A stretch of DNA of 64,000 nucleotides from Frankia sp. AgB32 (lineage in GTDB: Bacteria; Actinomycetota; Actinomycetes; Frankiales; Frankiaceae), in assembly GCF_023243045.1 (NCBI RefSeq), contig NZ_JALKFX010000016.1, forward strand, positions 1 through 64,000, in the 5' to 3' direction. Below are positions 63,001 to 64,000 of this stretch, piece by piece. Each line of letters starts with the position of its first letter. Position 1 is the first letter of the stretch. A program made the position numbers and the translations under genes. The notes below the pieces were generated by a model, which saw nothing but the letters and a program-made list of their open reading frames with translations, had not been told where the DNA came from and searched no databases.

Positions 63001-64000
63001 TCAGCCACCTCGTTCGCCGGTGACCTCGTCGCGGATGCGCAGGGAGGCGAGGTCGGCGGCGGCGCGGCCGCAGGCCCATCCCTCGCTGTCGTTGGCACGC
63101 AGGGACTGGGCGGCGATCCGCGGGAACATCGTATCGGTCGCCTCCCGGACCGCGTCCGTGCGGGCCGCCAGCGCGGGCAGCAGGCGCCCTTCGCCGGCTT
63201 CGGCCGCGGCCGCCTCGCAGACCTGCTCGGTCGCGGACCTCAGGCGCTGGCCGATGCGGATCGCGAAGGAGGCGAGGAACGACTGGCGAAACGACCGGGT
63301 GCGGGATCGTCCGGCGCGGTCCTGGCGGGAACCGGCCCTCATCATCGCTGTCGTCGCCTGGACCAGCAGCGACGTGTAGAGCAGTTCGACGGCGTCAAGG
63401 TCGCCCTCGAAGCCGACGACCGTCGAGAAGCCGAAGTGCTTCGACCACACCGTGCGGCAGCGGTTCACCGTGGCCACCACGTCGAGCAGGCTGGCCTTGG
63501 CCACCTCGTAGGGGTTGTCGATGCCCACCCTGCGGGCGGCCGGTTCCGCGGGGTTCCCGGCCCCCGCGGCGAGCAGTGCCTCGTCGATACTGTGGCGGGT
63601 CATGAGCTGCTGGGCCTTGGCGGTCAGCGCCTCGGCCTCCTCGGCGAACCCGGTCGACTCGGCCTTCGCCAGCAGCGCGCGGACCCGGTCGAGCATGCGT
63701 GGGTCAGCGCCGCGGCCGGTGGGCGGGGCGGCGCGGGGCGGGGGTTCGCGTCGGGCGGTGCCGGGCGGGGGACAGAGCACCTCGAGTCGCGGCAGCATCG
63801 CCAGCAGGTTGAGAACGAAGTGGGCCTCGGTGAGCGCCTGCGCGCGGCCGCGACCTTCGTTGTCGGCCCAGGCATCGAGCCAGTCGTCGTCGCGGTCACG
63901 CCACGCGAGGACACCGAGGCTGTGGAGCTGGGCTTTCCAGCGCTTGTCGACGGTCACGGGGTCGTAGCGGCGCATCTGGGCGGCCATGGCGTCGACGACG
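63001..64000 (-). CDS. DUF2786-type protein, 5' end beyond the window
   Basis: Intact frame to the right edge, about 333 residues visible. RMLDRVRALLAKAESTGFAEEAEALTAKAQQLMTRHSIDEALLA is the DUF2786 signature. NPYEVAKASLLDVVATVNRCRTVWSKHFGF and LDAVELLYTSLLVQATTAMMRAGSRQDR follow. It is a paralogue of the frameshifted copy at 53555 and shows that gene's true reading. The ATG at 63987 is internal by comparison with that copy. Function unknown. Confidence 0.88.
   Translation of the reverse strand, partial: VVDAMAAQMRRYDPVTVDKRWKAQLHSLGVLAWRDRDDDWLDAWADNEGRGRAQALTEAHFVLNLLAMLPRLEVLCPPPGTARREPPPRAAPPTGRGADPRMLDRVRALLAKAESTGFAEEAEALTAKAQQLMTRHSIDEALLAAGAGNPAEPAARRVGIDNPYEVAKASLLDVVATVNRCRTVWSKHFGFSTVVGFEGDLDAVELLYTSLLVQATTAMMRAGSRQDRAGRSRTRSFRQSFLASFAIRIGQRLRSATEQVCEAAAAEAGEGRLLPALAARTDAVREATDTMFPRIAAQSLRANDSEGWACGRAAADLASLRIRDEVTGERGG

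Overview
The window is uniformly very GC-rich, with dense overlapping genes, many GTG/TTG starts, GTGA/ATGA stop-start overlaps and actinobacterial families (a WXG100-type secretion locus, an F420-type LLM enzyme, Lsr2-like DNA-binding tails, SPOR-like and DUF2786 proteins). An orphan hopanoid gene (HpnH), a type I PKS and HAF-repeat proteins fit a Frankia-like or related actinomycete. That assignment is inference: no rRNA or other marker gene is present.

Layout. 1-5.8 kb: a minus-strand modular polyketide synthase cut by the left edge (ACP-like, KS, malonyl-type AT, start of a KR structural domain), then RidA, a Nudix hydrolase and an ECF sigma factor. 5.9-26.2 kb: a type VII (WXG100/ESX-like) island. 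Its minus-strand genes encode a ricin-lectin membrane protein, a one-TM protein and an FHA-FtsK/SpoIIIE ATPase (EccC/EssC-like), all translationally coupled. A plus-strand trio encodes a 336-aa T7-type protein and two small WXG100-like proteins. A second minus-strand pair encodes a 2645-aa putative T7 substrate with Rhs-like repeats and a beta-helix/EccA-like AAA fusion. A 16-bp palindrome lies in the divergent promoter between the giant gene and the trio. EccB, EccD, EccE and mycosin are not in the window.

26.4-38 kb: a fused anthranilate/ADIC synthase preceded by a trp-type attenuator, a GNAT acetyltransferase, an NAD kinase, an LLM oxidoreductase, a thioesterase with an odd coupled mini-ORF, a secreted protein, HpnH, Maf, and cysK-cysE. 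38.4-51.3 kb: an Lsr2-like protein, an AAA/DUF4143 ATPase, a secreted HAF-repeat protein, a three-gene operon with a SWIM-like protein, a truncated 'IF-2-like' gene, an SbcD/SbcC-type repair pair whose SbcC-like partner ends in an Lsr2 DNA-binding tail, and a HigBA-type toxin-antitoxin pair.

51.3-64 kb is a decaying, duplicated region. It holds a frameshifted ATPase-nuclease, two DUF2786 paralogues (one frameshifted, one cut by the right edge), two Cu/Zn-SOD-like lipoprotein paralogues within a segmental duplication, an IS3 remnant abutting monooxygenase and TetR fragments, a truncated haemoglobin gene, and two broken helicase genes. The left 51 kb is almost free of frameshifts, while the right 13 kb has at least five. 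Two of these sit in 5-base C runs, so sequencing error and genuine decay should both be considered.
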